64,000 bases of DNA from Pseudorasbora parva (GCF_024679245.1 NC_090178.1:29545955-29609954); one strand, 5' to 3'. Shown: positions 10,832-23,826, numbered from the stretch's first letter. The notes: generated from the sequence alone by a model not told the origin. Numbers and translations are program-made.

Positions 10832-12522
10832 GTAAGAAGCAATGTGGTCAGTCAATAATAATAATACTATATTGTATACACAGGTTTGCTTTAAATGTGG
10901 ATCTAAATCCAGTATTAACAAAATACAGTTTCTGTTTTAGTTCTTTTGATCCACACTTATTTCTCTAAACGCATTCAGATGTAGTGTCAGGCTTTCTTCA
11001 GTTCCTTCTGTGTGCTTCAACAGATGTATTTGTTAACCTTGTCAGATCTGAAGGACTCTTTGTTTCTCCACATGCTTGACAATAGTCCTTGTCTGGGGCT
11101 TTGATACGGCTCCCGATAACACATAAACAGCCAAGGTCACTCTTTGGTTTTATGTAGACCAGGTGCACTAGCCATTAGTTCTGCAAACTCGCCCCCATTG
11201 TTAAACGCTCACAACCCCCTTTCTGAGGAAACAGTGAACCATGTCTAAACTCGTTGTTTCTTGGAGCACATTCCAGAACACTTTGTGTATTAAGCCTCGT
11301 TCCATAGATATTCATCAGCCTGTTAGACATTCCCAACAGATGGGAAAAGCGCTCGTTTCAATTATAGCAGCTCATTTGCTGTGTTTCTATGTGCAAAGTG
11401 GCATTAATGGACATGGCAATTCTCTCTATTGGAATTGAGATATTAAAGTGATGGAACAAGGCCGAATGAGGACAGGTGATAGTTTGCATCAGAGCGAGGC
11501 AATGCGACTGTATTGTGATTGAGATGAGGAATGTCTGGCTGCAGTACCTGGTCAAAATCAAGGAGGTCGGATGGAGGTTACTGTCAGATCCAGATGCTTT
11601 TTACAGTATCTGATGTAAGCTGTGCGACTGTCCAAATCCCACAACAACATTGGCATCCTGTAGCAGTGCTCCAAACCAAAAAAATACCAAGGGTGTCGTT
11701 GGCTGCTAAAAAAATGTTTATGTGTGAAATTACAGAATGTATTAAATTGAACATAACACTGAAGCTGATAAAGTTAGCTTTTGTTTTAAAAGGTTTACTG
11801 ACTGATGATGTTGAACATAGATGCACATCATGTAAAGATTAAATATTTTTATATATATATATATATATAAGTCAGGAATGTTAGATCTGCATGGCGCTGC
11901 ATGATTTGTTCTGATGATTAACTGTATTGGCAATTGTTGTGTTGTTGATAGGTGAGATTATATCACATTATTATCTTCCACACCATTGAACCTGCTGCAA
12001 TCTTTTTTTATGTTCAAAATCTTTTTTTATCCATATCATTTCACACATCAGTTTCTGAAAAAGTCCCTCATTGACTGCGACTGAATATAAGTTATCTGTA
12101 CTTATCAGGATCTTGGATGGTTTAGTTGTACTTAGTAATAATTTGCTTCAACTTGATGCTGTCGTTCTACAGAGATATATTTATATGCAGTCTTCTAAGA
12201 ATAATTCCGCTTGTTTGGGTACATGTTGTGTTAATTATGCTTCCCAAACAAAGTTAAAAATGTTCAATAATGTATTCAAAATAAAATAAAATACTATTAT
12301 TCACTTATTCTAGAATACCATTATTGGTAGAAATTAATGATTTGCTTGTTTACAATTATGCATTAGTTAAGCATGGACAAAATAGTGATTAATAATTAAC
12401 TTAACATTATAGTAAAGGCATATTAGCCATTATTTACAACTTAATAAGCCATGTATTATTTGTGTGTAGTGATGTAATTATATTTCTGTGCCCTTCTGTT
12501 AAGTTAACTGAACAATAAGCTA

Positions 12523-12914
12523 CACTGTACACAATAAGCAACATTTTTTTGTTGGTTTTTGTTGGTTTAACTTAAAAAAGTAAGTACCCTGGTTGCCTTA
12601 AAGTTTTGAGTTTATTGAAATTAAAAATTTGAGTTGATACAATGAAGGAAATTTGTTTAATAATGTGTCTGAACCACATTATTTTTTTTTTTTGATAAAT
12701 CATGAAAATAGCACTATTTAGCATGTTTCACTGCGTCATCAAAAATAAAACACACATAATTACCCAATATGCTTACAAAATCTTTTAATAATCTTTTAAT
12801 AAAGGTTGTCGAATTTCAAAAAATGTTCATTGTATTAACTCAATTTTAATTTCAATTAACTCAAAATTTTAAGGCAACCAGGTATTTTTTTTCTAAATAA
12901 TTTTTTACAGTGTA
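12523..12914. mobile_element. 392-bp MITE with CACTGTA ends, copy 1
   Basis: It begins CACTGTACACAATAAG and ends TTTTTTACAGTG, with TA on both sides, as for a Tc1/mariner-type target. The halves are roughly complementary (AAGTAAGTACCCTGGTTGCC against GGCAACCAGGTATTTT). A second copy with the same internal landmarks (GAACCACATTATTTTTTT, aaatcatgaaaatagcac) is at 23827-24219. Confidence 0.8.
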
Positions 12915-12994
12915 GTAATTATGTTTAATCAGTGTAGATTTTGCCATTATAAAATGCTAAAAATAGTGTAATAAAGACAATTTTACAATTTTAT

Positions 12995-13536
12995 ATTTTA
13001 GTCCCAGAGCATATGCAGTCTTTGCACACTTTACTGTCCATGTCCAGAAAGGGAATAAAAACATCATCAAAGTAGTCCATATGTGACATCAGTTGGTTGA
13101 TTAGAATCTCTTGAAGCATTGAAAATAAATTTTGGTCCAAAAATATCCAAAACTATGACTTTATTCAGCATTGTCTTCTCTTCCGTGTTCCTCGAATAAA
13201 GATTCAAACGGCCATGAATCAGTGAATCGATCAATGATTCGGATCGTCAATGTCACGTGATTTCAGCAGTTTGGCAGTTTGATGCGCGATCCAAACTGCT
13301 GAAATCACGTGACATTGGCGATGCCACACATGGACTACTTTGATGATGTTTTTATTCCCTTTCTAGACATGGACAGTAAAGTGTGCATAGACTGCATATG
13401 CTCAGGGACTAAAATATAAAATAACTTAAACTGTGTTCCGAAGATGAATGGAGGTCTTACGGGTGTGGAACAACATTAGGGTGAGTCATTAATGACATAA
13501 ATTTCATTTTTGGGTGAACTTACCCTTTAAGTTGTG
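12995..13536. mobile_element. Palindromic MITE with an inner hairpin
   Basis: The arms at 12998-13088 and about 13322-13412 are complementary (tttactgtccatgtccagaa against its complement). A tighter hairpin lies in the centre: 13250-13274 pairs with 13292-13318, each arm holding TCACGTGA. The right end carries the motif ATTTTTGGGTGAACTTACCC found in other MITEs here. The left terminal part is missing. Confidence 0.65.
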
Positions 13537-14154
13537 AATAATGGCTAATATGCCCTTACTATAATGTTAAGTTAATCATTAATTACTATTGTGTCGATGC
13601 TTAACTAATGCATAATTGTGAACAAGCAAATCATTAATACGTTTTTCTAATGCATTATTCTGGACCCTTAAAATAAAGTGTTACCTTATTAATTTATACT
13701 TAATTTTTTTTTTGATAATGCATTTATATTTACATGTCGCCATACAGCATTAACAACCAGTCAGAAATATAGACTAATTTCACAAACTAAAAGTATAAAT
13801 ATCACAACAATGGTTCCTGGTTTATTTTGAATCTAAGAACCACAAGATGACTCGTGTTTAACTGAGGAAATAAGTTACGACTTTGAGCGATTCGCTTTCT
13901 GATTCTGATTCAAACAGCTATCTAACACGGCTGTTTCATGAATCTTTTTGATTGACTTATCAAAAGAACTGGATCATAAGAGTAATTTTTATGTGAATTG
14001 GACATCTCCGCTCATGCTGTGCTCATGCAGGAAACACTAGGTTTGTCTGACTTTAAGTGGTGCTGCACAGACTGATCTGTGTGTGACATCGAAGAGTGAT
14101 TAGAGAGCAGACAGCTCCGAATGTCATATGCCGATCGGTCCGCGCAGCGCTGCT

Positions 14155-14911
14155 TTAAAGGGTTATTTCACTCAAAAATGAAAATAATTTAATTAATTAC
14201 TCACCCTCATGTCGTTGGACACCTGTAAGACCTTCGTTCATCTTCGGAACACAAATGAAGATATTTTTGTTGAAAGCTGATGGCTGAGAAAGGCTTCAGA
14301 AAGGCCTCCATTGGCATTCAGTATATTTCCACTCACAGGACCCATAAAGACACTAAAACATCGATACAAAGTCCATCTCACTACAGTGGCTGTACGAAAA
14401 TTTTACACTGCGACGAAAATAGTTATTGTGCACACAAAAATCAAAATAACGACTTTATCCACTAAGTTATTGACGTGAACTTGACGCATGCGTTAGAATA
14501 TGATGCAGCTCCGCCGTTCAATACATGACCCGGAAGAGGAGGGGCGCCGCTATTGCGTGAGTTCACGTCTGAGACCTACACGGAAAACAATAACTTGGCG
14601 GATAAAATAACTTGGCGGATTTGATTTTTTTGCGCACAAAAACTATTATTGTCGCTTCATCAAATTATTGTACAGCCACTGTAGTGAGATGGACTTTTTT
14701 ATCGATGTTTTAGTGCCTTTATGGGTCCTGTGAGTGGAAATATACTGAATGCCAATGGAGGCCTTTCTGAAGCCTTTTTCAGCCATCAGCTTTCAACAAA
14801 AATATCTTCATTTGTGTTCTGAAGATGAACGAAGGTCTTACGGGTGTCCAACGACAAGAGGGTGAGTAATTAATGAAATAATTTTCATTTTTGGGTGAAC
14901 TAACAGTTTAA
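14155..14911. mobile_element. TTAA-flanked palindromic MITE, about 757 bp
   Basis: Arms of roughly 240 bases pair at high identity: 14160-14400 (TTACTCACCCTCATGTCGTT … cagtgagatggac region) against 14670-14905. Both ends carry TTAA (14155-14158, 14908-14911). The unpaired centre (about 14400-14660) is itself partly symmetric. A small frame at 14280-14465 lies on the arm and is not a gene. Confidence 0.8.
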
Positions 14912-15867
14912 GTCGAACACAACTTCTGACAAGTACTTCAGTCAAATGTTATAAGAAAAAATGCATTTGGATGCACACAAAGATATAGAGAGGGTATTCA
15001 TTGTCACTTTCCCCTCAGCTAATGCATGACTGGATTTAATAGGACAAAAAATACGAGTAAAACAAACCATTATCAGTTTAAACCAAAGGTTGGACTTGAT
15101 AAAATGTTTCTTCCAAATTACTAAAGAGCCAGTGATCCATGGATATTGACACACTGCCAGGAATTGTGTTTCCTGACATTTTTATGTGCCTGACAAAGTA
15201 CCAAAATAAAACAAAATATCTTATAATAAATTATATTATAATAGTTTTTTTGGTGTAAATTATATGTTCAGCAGCAGCTGTGGCCAAATATGAAAACAGA
15301 ATATTTTGTATTAGGACGCACAAATTGATTTAACATCTATTATTCTCATTGAAAGTCCTTTGCTCCTCTCCTTTTAAAAAATCAAAGTGGGGATTGAGAC
15401 GTTTGCTTTTGACAAAGCCATTTCTATCCTTTGTTTTCATTTAAACAAATTAGAGTTGGAGTTCTTTGATGTTGTCGTGAGAACGGGTGACAGTTCGCCG
15501 TCTCCAGCAATCTTCTTTTACTTTTCTATGAAGCGTGATGTGCAAAGTCATCAGCAAACTGTGGCTCTCCAGTTCTGACTCCCTTTGCTCTGAGTCTAAC
15601 CCCAATCATGCTCCCACTGCTGCTGAATAAGCAACTTCCACTCCCCTTCGATTGATCTCTCAGTAAGCCACGAGGATTTTAATCAGGATCATTGGTCAGA
15701 GATCTGAATTGCAGGGGCAGGCTTCTTCATCAAATTGAGGGACTGTGATACGAGTATACCGCTGTTCAGGCATGACTGATTCAAATGCAATACATTTTGG
15801 CTGCACTTCTAGTTCATCACTATGCTTTTTTTGGGACTATTTTAAATTATTCAGTCCCTTAAAGGGA

Positions 15868-16606
15868 TAGTCCACGCCAAAAATGAAACGTCTCATTTAT
15901 TCATGCTAATGCTGAACCCTCAAAACTTCCTCAGTTCGAGAGCTCTCGTTGGTGGCGTGTTTGTGTCGTGTTATGTTTGAGCACATTGATTGCGATTGTG
16001 TTCATTGGCCATGTGCTTTTGTTTTGTTGTGAGCACATGGCTTGTCATGTTTTTTCCCGCGCCATGTGCTCTCCTGTCTTTTGTCTTAACCCGCCGATCT
16101 TTTTATTGGTTCAGTTGTCCCACCTACTCTGCCACTTTATCTTCCTTGTTTGCTGCACTATTTATTCTCCTTTGCTGTGTTTAAAATAACCCCCTGTACC
16201 CTCATTCACTATTTCCTACATTACTCCACTAATATAGTCACTTGAGCTAGCCGTTGAGCATACATCAGTACACTTGTTATTACAGTGCATTGTGGAAATG
16301 AATGCACTCAGTACTAACGTCCACTATGGTTTCAGACACCATTGCAAATGACTGTCCCCTCAAATAGTGCACTATTTAACAGTATTGGGGGGCAATTTCG
16401 GACAGGCTTTGTGTTGCAGTCCTGTGCCAGTTCATCGTCGTATACACCCCGTGTGTTCCATCCCTGCTGTATTAAGCCCTGTTTGCCAGCTTTGAGGTGT
16501 CTTTTTGTTTTCCCCAATGGGGTAGTTTTGTTTTTTAAATGAATAAAGCTCATCAACTCTGCACAGTTGAGTCCTCACCTCAGCCCTCAACCCCAACCCT
16601 GACATG
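15868..16606. repeat. Composite repeat remnants; possible retroelement LTR fragment split by another element
   Basis: The start (AAAGGGATAGTCCACGCCAAA) is a MITE-end remnant. About 15956-16192 and 16390-16606 are pyrimidine-skewed, low in stops on the + strand, and the second part has AATAAAG (about 16542) followed by a run ending CCCTGACATGTG. This resembles the 3' part of a fish LTR or similar retroelement tail. The part 16195-16388 looks like a separate insert (tagtgcactatttaacagta). The classification is tentative. Confidence 0.35.
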
Positions 16607-16763
16607 TGAAGTGAAACCATAGGTGTGTGAGGAAAAATACTAATATTTGAAGCTTTTTTAACTATAAACCATCACTTCCAGCCAACTGCGTTCACCCGAC
16701 ATAAACATCAGCATGTTGTGAAGTGTGAACTAAGCATGCTCTGAAGTTCACTCAAGAAGCAGC

Positions 16764-17159
16764 GTTGGGTGTAATGCATTACTGGGTAATTAATTACCGT
16801 CCTTAAATTACTTTTCCCTTGAAATGTAAAGATTTACATTTACATTTAATCATTTAGCAGATGCTTTTATACAAAGCAACTTACAAAAGAGGAGAGCAAT
16901 AGAAGCAACTAAACAAACAAGGGCAACAGCCTGCAAGTGCTGTAAGAAGTCTCAGATAATCGAACAGTACACAAACATTTTTTTATTTGTATTTTTTATA
17001 TAAACAAACAAACAGAAAATTGAATTGGATAGTTAAGTGCTATTGATCAGATGCAGCTGGAAAAGATGTGTAGTTAATAAAGTAAAGTAAGGGATGGTAA
17101 AGTAAAGTAAAGTAAAGTAAAGTAAAGTAAAGTAAAGTAAAGTAAAATAAAGTAAAGTA
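16764..17159. repeat. Transposon-end fragments and a (GTAAA)n microsatellite
   Basis: 16764-16820 (GTTGGGTGTAATGCATTACT) resembles a common teleost transposon end. 16829-16960 contains CATTTAGCAGATGCTTTTAT, a fragment dispersed through fish genomes. 17080-17159 is a pentanucleotide array of about 13-15 units of GTAAA with one variant. Confidence 0.6.
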
Positions 17160-18232
17160 CTCTTTTTTTAGGGATTAAAGGGATTGCTCTTCATTTTTCT
17201 GTAATTTAATGGAGTTACTAATATGAATTACTGCATATAACAATTCTATATCAATAGTGGATTGAACATAACAATATAACAACTAATTAATGTTAAAATG
17301 TTGCCGGAAGCAATAAAATAATAATAATAAAAATAATAAAATAATATTATACTAATACAAATATTAGGATTTTTTTCACACACCTATGGTTTTGCTTCAG
17401 AAAACACTGATTTAACAACGGGGGTCTTATACAGTGTGTTCACTTTTTGACCATTCAATTCTTTTTAAAAATATGCGTCTGAAGAAAGAAAGTCATACAT
17501 CTGGGACAGCATGACAGTGAGCAAATGATGAGACAATTTTTTGGTGGAGTATCCCTTGAAGTTAGTGAAAGTAGTTATTTTCTTTCTCAATTCACAAAAT
17601 TACTGAAAGCAAACTTTTCTTGGAAGTCATAATCCCAGACTTTGTCACCATGGCAGGGATGTCATGAAGCAAGAAAGATGAGTTTGCGGCCAAGACCCTT
17701 TTAGAACAGACCATTTGTCACTGTCAATACTGCAAACAAACTTCATGAAGTTGTTTGCTGTGCAATAGCCATAAAGCTTCCACCCACAGATTGTATTCGG
17801 GTGATAACTTGGCATCACAGCTTGCCAGGCCAGTACTATTCCTCCTCTGGCTCGATTTGTGTGAAGAGTAGAGCAAAGCTGTTTTGGACAGGTTGTTTAT
17901 CAGACTATTTTGGATATTATGTGTTTGCTTTCGCCTCTGAGAACTTGGATGAGTTTGTTTTAGATGTCTGGGGTAACTTCATGAGATGGCAATTTTTTTC
18001 TGTTATTATGAACTTGCTCCTCAATTCATCTACAACTGTGCGTGATTTTGAAATCGTTAATAGACCATCTATCCATGGACAAGTTTGTCAACCAAACCAG
18101 ACTTTTCACAAAGCAAATAAATAGAAGAGACCTTAATGCACTGCATTAATTAAAAAAAATATAACTTGTATAAATAGATTTTCAAATAAATATGCATTAT
18201 AATTATAAATAATACATTGATAAATTCAGCAT

Positions 18233-18710
18233 TTAAGGGTGTAGTTCAGTTCTCTTGGTTCTTTTGATCTGGACCAAAAAAGAGTCCTGGTTCGCTAGCA
18301 TTCACACTGTTGTGTGTGCATCCATATGACGGCATTTTGACCAAATGAGACCTTGTGAAGTGTTTATAAAAGGAGTCAAGGAGTTTCTGACGCCTGTACT
18401 GTACCGTAATGGGCAACATAGCTCCTATGACAAGAACAGGTATGTTTTAGTCACATCTGGTGACATCACACCCTGTTTCTGGCTTATGTAGATGCCTTTG
18501 AACCGTGTTGCATTCATATTTCAGTCAAACCGCACCAGAGTTCATTTGGAAGCGGACCGAGACTCCTTTTAAGGCTTTTCAGTCCGCTTGTTTGGTGCAC
18601 ACTAGGGTTCAGATGTCAGCATTTACACTTTTTTAAATAAAGCGCACTACTGAGCAATCTGAAAGTTTGTTTTAATTGAACCAAACCTGCCAAGTGTGAA
18701 CACACCTTAA
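18233..18710. mobile_element. TTAA-flanked MITE with TTAAGG-GTGT ends
   Basis: The left end TTAAGGGTGTAGTTCAG and the right end, whose complement reads TTAAGGTGTGTTCACACTTG, form imperfect inverted repeats with TTAA at 18233-18236 and 18707-18710. No coding sequence was seen. Confidence 0.6.
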
Positions 18711-19097
18711 ATTGCATTTTCATAAGCCATTTACCAATTACTTTTCATTATCATTTGAGTATATTTATTTATCCATTTGTCAAATTAAAAGAAATGTAAT
18801 AAAAGACACTTTATTTTAGTGTCTCTGTTACACGTTATATAGTAATAACAGTAAATTATACTTAATTACAAGCAATTAACCCTAAACCAAACCCAACTTC
18901 TAAACCGAACCCTATATTAATGCTGCCTTCACATGCTATTGGAAGTATATATTATATTCAAGTATATATGGTATATGAGATTCCTGGTTAAAAATTGGAC
19001 ATGGATGCCCTCTCAAAGTCGTATACATCTGGGAAGTTTAACTGAGAACAAGTGCTGCTGTTACTGCTATTCTTTATTTTTTACTTTTCACAACTAC

Positions 19098-19798
19098 CAG
19101 AGGTGTAAAGAGTACCTGAAAACCATACTTGATTAAAGTACAGATTCCTTTCAGTGAAAATGTATCTGATTTTAAAAGTACTTAAGTATTTTACTCACTA
19201 AATATAGGCTCAACGTTACACTAGTCCTCGACACCTGAAAATAAGAAACATTATTTATTTTCTAAAATCAAAATAAAGCTGAACACCTCAATTTTGCAAT
19301 AAATTAAGGTCGCAAGGTCAACGTCTAGGCCATAAGTAAACCAATATCCTTCAAAAAGTTCTCGTCAATATAGCGGATAAATAAAACAATGTTATTAAAT
19401 AGTCAAAGCCTTCTTGCACTGGATGTGCTGGATTCTGCCTCATCACCGGCTGCAGTCATGACCTCGTTTCATAAATCAAACTTGAGATTCATCAACTACC
19501 TGCTAATGCACTCGCATTCATGTAGAGTAGCCCCGTTGACATGTTTGGGCGAATAAAGGCAAAACGCACAACTTATTTGCACTTATATATTCAATGCCCT
19601 TAGATGGCGATATCGCTTCTTAATAGCTGAAAAATGTATTGGAGTAATAAGTACATTTACTTGTTCAAAGATGTAGTCAAGCAGAGAGTAAAAGTTGCTA
19701 ATATCTTTGCTGCTCAGTACAACTACAAAGTACCCAAAAAGATAATTATGTACAGTAACTAATTACATTTACTCAAATAGTACTTTACATCAGTGACA
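19098..19798. mobile_element. hAT-like non-autonomous element
   Basis: The left end CCAGAGGTGTAAAGAGTACC and the right end (…GTACTTTACATCAGTGAC) are inverted-repeat-like. They fit the CAGNGGTG termini and 'pseudo-palindromic thread' of AGTAC/GTACT motifs common in fish hAT MITEs. An 8-bp target duplication was not clear to me. Confidence 0.5.
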
Positions 19799-20458
19799 GC
19801 CACTACATCACATTGTCTTATCATTAAAGTAGTGCATATTTACATACATGAATAATCATTTGATGCACATTGTATGTATTATGCACAGCGAAAATAGCCT
19901 GTATTTGACCGAAATTCCAGAATCCTCAGCAAGCTGACTATAGATAGCGTAGTGAATGTTGATATGGTTATCAATGAATGGGGCGATAAATATCATTTTG
20001 CCTCTAATAAGATTTTCCCAGTTAATAATAAACCTGAATAAGAATAAACCATGATTCCTGTTCTTGTAATGAACTTGTAATCACGATTTCAGAAGTGGGA
20101 TGTAGGACATTTCCGATAGTATTTGATGGCAGATAAGTATATGTTGTTAATTAATATTACTCATTACATAATTGTATAATTAAACTGTAATAAGAACACC
20201 ATCTAATGAAGTGTAACCAAAATGAGTTGTATATTTTTTCTTGTTATATTTTTATATATTTTTGGCAAAGTGATTTGTTAATGTATTACTTTATTGTGTT
20301 CCCTCAAGAGTATTTATCTGACATTGCATCTAAACAAACTGTTCGGCATTGACAGTCGGGTTATACAGAACTGGCTTTGATAGGTTTCTTTATAGAAACA
20401 GGCATGCAAGATACTAACCATCTTCTCTCTGATTTCTCTGATTTGTTTCTGATGACAG

Positions 20459-20602
20459 GTGGGGAAACAAGCGAGTGGCAAATTGCAAGGGGAGAGACTA
20501 AAGCAATAATAAAGGATTTTAATCCCAGGAAGGAGTATTCAGTCAAGGTTATAGCTGTGAGTGGAAACCTGCAAAGCCGAGCACTTCAGGGAAAATACAC
20601 TG
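20459..20602 (+). CDS. col14a1: col14a1 coding exon 3: second half of FN3 domain 1
   Basis: This exon encodes residues 69 (split) to 116 plus one base of codon 117. The acceptor is TGACAG and the donor GTACGA. The peptide contains ETSEWQI, TKAIIKDFNPRKEYSVKVIAVSG and RALQGKYT. It shows the L/F-x-P-x-x-x-Y-x-V pattern of the FN3 E-F loop (here DFNPRKEYSVKV), with the conserved Tyr before strand F. With exon 2 it completes one FN3 module of about 85 residues. The exon is 144 bases, phase 1 to phase 1, so it could be skipped without a frameshift but would break the fold. The open frame runs into both introns (20377-20640), a chance extension. Confidence 0.9.
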
Positions 20603-20847
20603 GTACGAAATACCTTGTTTCTTTGAAGCAATCCCTCTGAAACGGATTGCAAGTGAAAATATTGTGTTTGATTGTAGCCTCCTGTGTGATTTAAGACAGA
20701 ACTGAATTGTGCCTTGAAAATAACATCTTCAATTGTACAAAGTGACTTTTTCTATACAAAATATATAGGGCCACATGTTTACAATTAGTTGAAATGTTGT
20801 CATACAAAGCGCAATATTTTGGACTTTAATACATCATGTCTCTTCAG
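20603..20847 (+). other. col14a1: col14a1 intron 3 (phase 1, 245 bp)
   Basis: A short AT-rich intron with a GTACGA donor and the acceptor CTTCAG, which is immediately followed by a second CAG (see the NAGNAG observation). No repeat was seen in it. Confidence 0.82.
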
Positions 20848-20937
20848 CAGAAGACCAGAGCAGTGATGGAGACACCACTCAACCTCAGAGACTGAAAGAA
20901 GCTGGACCTGTGGAAGAGGGAAATGAGATCTCAGGAG
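20848..20937 (+). CDS. col14a1: col14a1 coding exon 4: acidic linker between FN3-1 and VWA-1
   Basis: This exon encodes residues 117 (split Ala) to 146 plus one base. The peptide includes EDQSSDGDTTQPQRLKEAG and EEGNEISG and has no cysteine. It is rich in Glu, Asp, Gln, Ser and Gly, so it is probably a flexible linker between FN3-1 and the first A domain. Collagen XIV of other vertebrates has a variable, charged linker at this place, so the position fits better than the sequence does. The donor is GTAGAG at 20938. The frame is open and phase 1 at both ends. Because the linker is poorly conserved, this is the least certain exon, but phase, splice sites and position all agree. Confidence 0.75.
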
Positions 20938-23141
20938 GTAGAGCCAAAGTTGAACCTCTCCAGATGGAAATGTTATTGCTCAGATGATGCACTTTCATAG
21001 CTCAGGAGATTTAATGGAGTTCTCAGTCATTTTTGAAGTTCCAGTGAAATGTTAAAAGCCCTTAGGAGAAATAAACATGAGTCAGTTATTTTGTTCTCAT
21101 GAGAAAACAACAATTTTACGAACTGATGATTTTATACGAAGATTGCGATGTAAGCAGATGTAAGCATGTGAAAATGAGGTCTTGCATATCTACTGAATTA
21201 GCCACAAATTTGCCAATGCGTAAAATTGAAATAGTATTGCTCAGAATTAAGAGCGTGTTGTTAAAAGATTTAACTTGACATCTCAGGTCAATTTCTACCT
21301 GGTTGTGGGAGAATTTGTTAGTATTGAAACTGATTTTTGATGGCAAACTTTGGTATGTTGGGAGATTGTTGAAAGCATGTAGAGCTCTTTCTCTGCAAAA
21401 TGCAATACATGAAAATCGCTCTTTTCAGAGACAGCAGAGATATCCAAAAGATCTCTCTTGTGATTTTTCCTTCCTATGGGTTCTTCTCTCTTGTGGGACC
21501 TCCTTTTCTATGTCACTTCTTTTTTTATCTTTAACTTTTTAACATTATATGAGTTTCTCCATACGATCTTCTGAGACTGCTTATTGCTGAGAGAGCTGCC
21601 CTCCTGTCAAGATATTTCAGCCACGCCGCTGTCAATGAAATATAAGAACCCCAAACTGGCTGAAGTTGCAGAGGGCACCTCTCTATAGGTCCCATCTTTG
21701 CCTGTTTTAATGTCCCTGGCATACTTGACAAAATGAGCATGTTCAGAAAGCCAAAGTCAAAGATGATGTTCCTGTCTTAATGTTTCCTCTGGAGTCTCTC
21801 AGGGCCAGACCTTAGCCACAACTCATATAATACGTGAATATCACACAATACGTGAGGATTCTGAGGGTATTATGTACACAAAAGTATCCATGCTGGATCT
21901 TTCACCGAAATGCAACGTACCGATGAAATGGAGAAGAATGAATGCGAGGGAAAGGTTAGTGAGCTCATGGTTGACTGTGAAAGAGACGTGTCTCCAGCCT
22001 CTCTCAGTTGTCTTTTTGCTGGACTCAAAAGAGAGATTCGGCTTTGTTTAGCTGTGAACATTGATGTTTAGTGGGTGTAAAAACATCCCAGGCTGCTTGG
22101 ATGCTGAAATGTGCTCTTGAGTGAAGCATTTAACTCAGGTCCCTCTGTAGGACGGCGGCTTTTGTGTTACCAGGTCTCGCATCTGTTGTTCAGAGTCTTT
22201 CATTTAGAACACCTCAGTGCGTCTGCCAAATGGCAGAGGTTTGAAATTGGTATGGCTCACACAGACCTCGTCTGTCCCGTTTTCCTCTTCAGACTACCGT
22301 CAGAGTGGGCAGGATTTGGCACGTGGATTCCAAGTGGGTGGTGGAACTCAGATTCTGTTCAGTTCTGTTAAGACTTACTTCACGCTTCGATTATGACTGA
22401 GCACTAATTTGTTTCTCTGCTTAAGATCTCATTAGCGCAGAATAACAATGAGATAATATTTCAAACCAAGAACTCGATGATGGAAAGTACCACAAGGGAA
22501 TTATCGCTGGCACAAGGCATATTCAGACGGATAGATGATGTCCTGCTGTCTGCACATGTGTGCGCACTGGTGGGTTGGGATGGAGGACTCATCTTCTTTG
22601 ATGTGCCATCCCTGGGAATGTGCCCAAGCAGATAGAATGAAAGTAAATGGTTATCTAAGCATCCATTGCTATCGTTGTGGGCTGTGAAATGGCACTTTGA
22701 GCTCAACAAAATGGTCAGATTTTTATATCTCTCCCAATTCTCTTATTCTCAAATGAGCGTTTCCGGAAGCAAATTGAAAGGTGTCATAAACACAAAGCTG
22801 TTGCCTTTTCATTTCTCACCAAGCTCATCTTTACGAGATGTCTGTAATTGTGATTCATGCTCAACATCTGTGGATATAAATGGGGCAAATAAATAAATCG
22901 CAGCCAGCGGTGTAAATGACAACTACGCAGTCAACTGAACAAACAAACACTCAAATGACAAGCAGTAATACTGGTATATGGCTAGTGTACTTACTTCAGC
23001 TAAGCAGTTACAGGTGACTACTAGTTAATAATCATGACTATTTTTATATATACAACACCGTCCAAAAAAATGAACTCCTGTAAGGTTTAAAAAATAAGAT
23101 TTAAAAAATAATAATAATAGTTTTAATTCAGCAAGTACACA

Positions 23142-23471
23142 TTAAAGGGACAGTTAACCCAAAAACGAAAATTCTGTCATCATTACTCACCCTCAAATTA
23201 TTCCAATCCTGTATGAGTTTCTTTCATCTGCTGAACACAAAATAAGATATTTTGAAGAATGTTTGTAACTAAGCAGATCTAAGCAACCATTGACTAGTGT
23301 TTTTTTTCCCCCTACTATGGTAGTCAATGGCTGCCAAGATCTGCTTGGTTACATTCTTCCAAATATCTTCTTTTGTGTTCAGCAGAAGAAAGCAATTCAT
23401 AAGGGTTGGAACACTTTAAGGGTGAGTAAATGATGACAGAATTTTCATTTTTGGGTGAACCATCCTTTTAA
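23142..23471. mobile_element. TTAA-flanked palindromic MITE, about 330 bp
   Basis: The left arm (TTAAAGGGACAGTTAACCC, TTACTCACCCTCAAATTATT) pairs with the right arm (gggtgagtaaatgatgacag, TTTTGGGTGAACCATCC). TTAA lies at 23142-23145 and 23468-23471. The inner part also pairs (agcagatctaagcaaccatt against agatctgcttggttac). Confidence 0.8.
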
Positions 23472-23826
23472 GGGCCTGATTTACTAAATATAGGCAAATT
23501 AGCGTCGGAGCACAATTCCAAAAAAAAACGCAGATGGGAGTTGAAAAAGCAGTGCGTGATTTACTGGCGACGAGCAAATTAAGAGCTAACACAGACGCAG
23601 CTGGATCATTTCCATAATGACCAATGTAATCTACCAGTTAGCATCTGGTTTAAGACGTGCTTTTTTGGGTGGTAAATAATGTTGCAAACACCAGTAAATT
23701 GAAAAGCACAAACATTAAATCACGTTGCATGATTCCTTTAAATATTCCCCTCCTCTAAATTTTGTGTCTGAAAGGGATACTCCGACAAATGCATATGCAA
23801 TAAGTTCAGCCGCAAAAATAACTCTG

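Larger units (their letters stand above)
12331..13650. mobile_element. Large palindromic element carrying two smaller MITEs
   Basis: The arm 12331-12447 (tgatttgcttgtttacaatt … ggcatattagccattattta) is reverse-complementary, with few differences, to 13530-13645. Between the arms sit two other repeat elements (12523-12914 and about 12995-13536), so this host element was split by later insertions. The right outer edge continues into GGACCCTTAAAATAAAGTG, a common end of teleost non-autonomous elements. Confidence 0.7.
10832..20458 (+). other. col14a1: col14a1 intron 2 (phase 1, 9.6 kb)
   Basis: The donor is GTAAGA at 10832 and the acceptor ACAG ends at 20458. Parts 10832-12300 (with a short AT run at 11849-11869), 13690-14154, 14912-15867, 17160-18232, 18711-19097 and 19799-20458 hold nothing that I recognise. 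The other parts are listed separately. Confidence 0.85.

Noticed and set aside
15956..16606. Complete LTR retrotransposon
   Set aside because: No second LTR, primer-binding site, gag or pol was seen; only a possible fragment remains.
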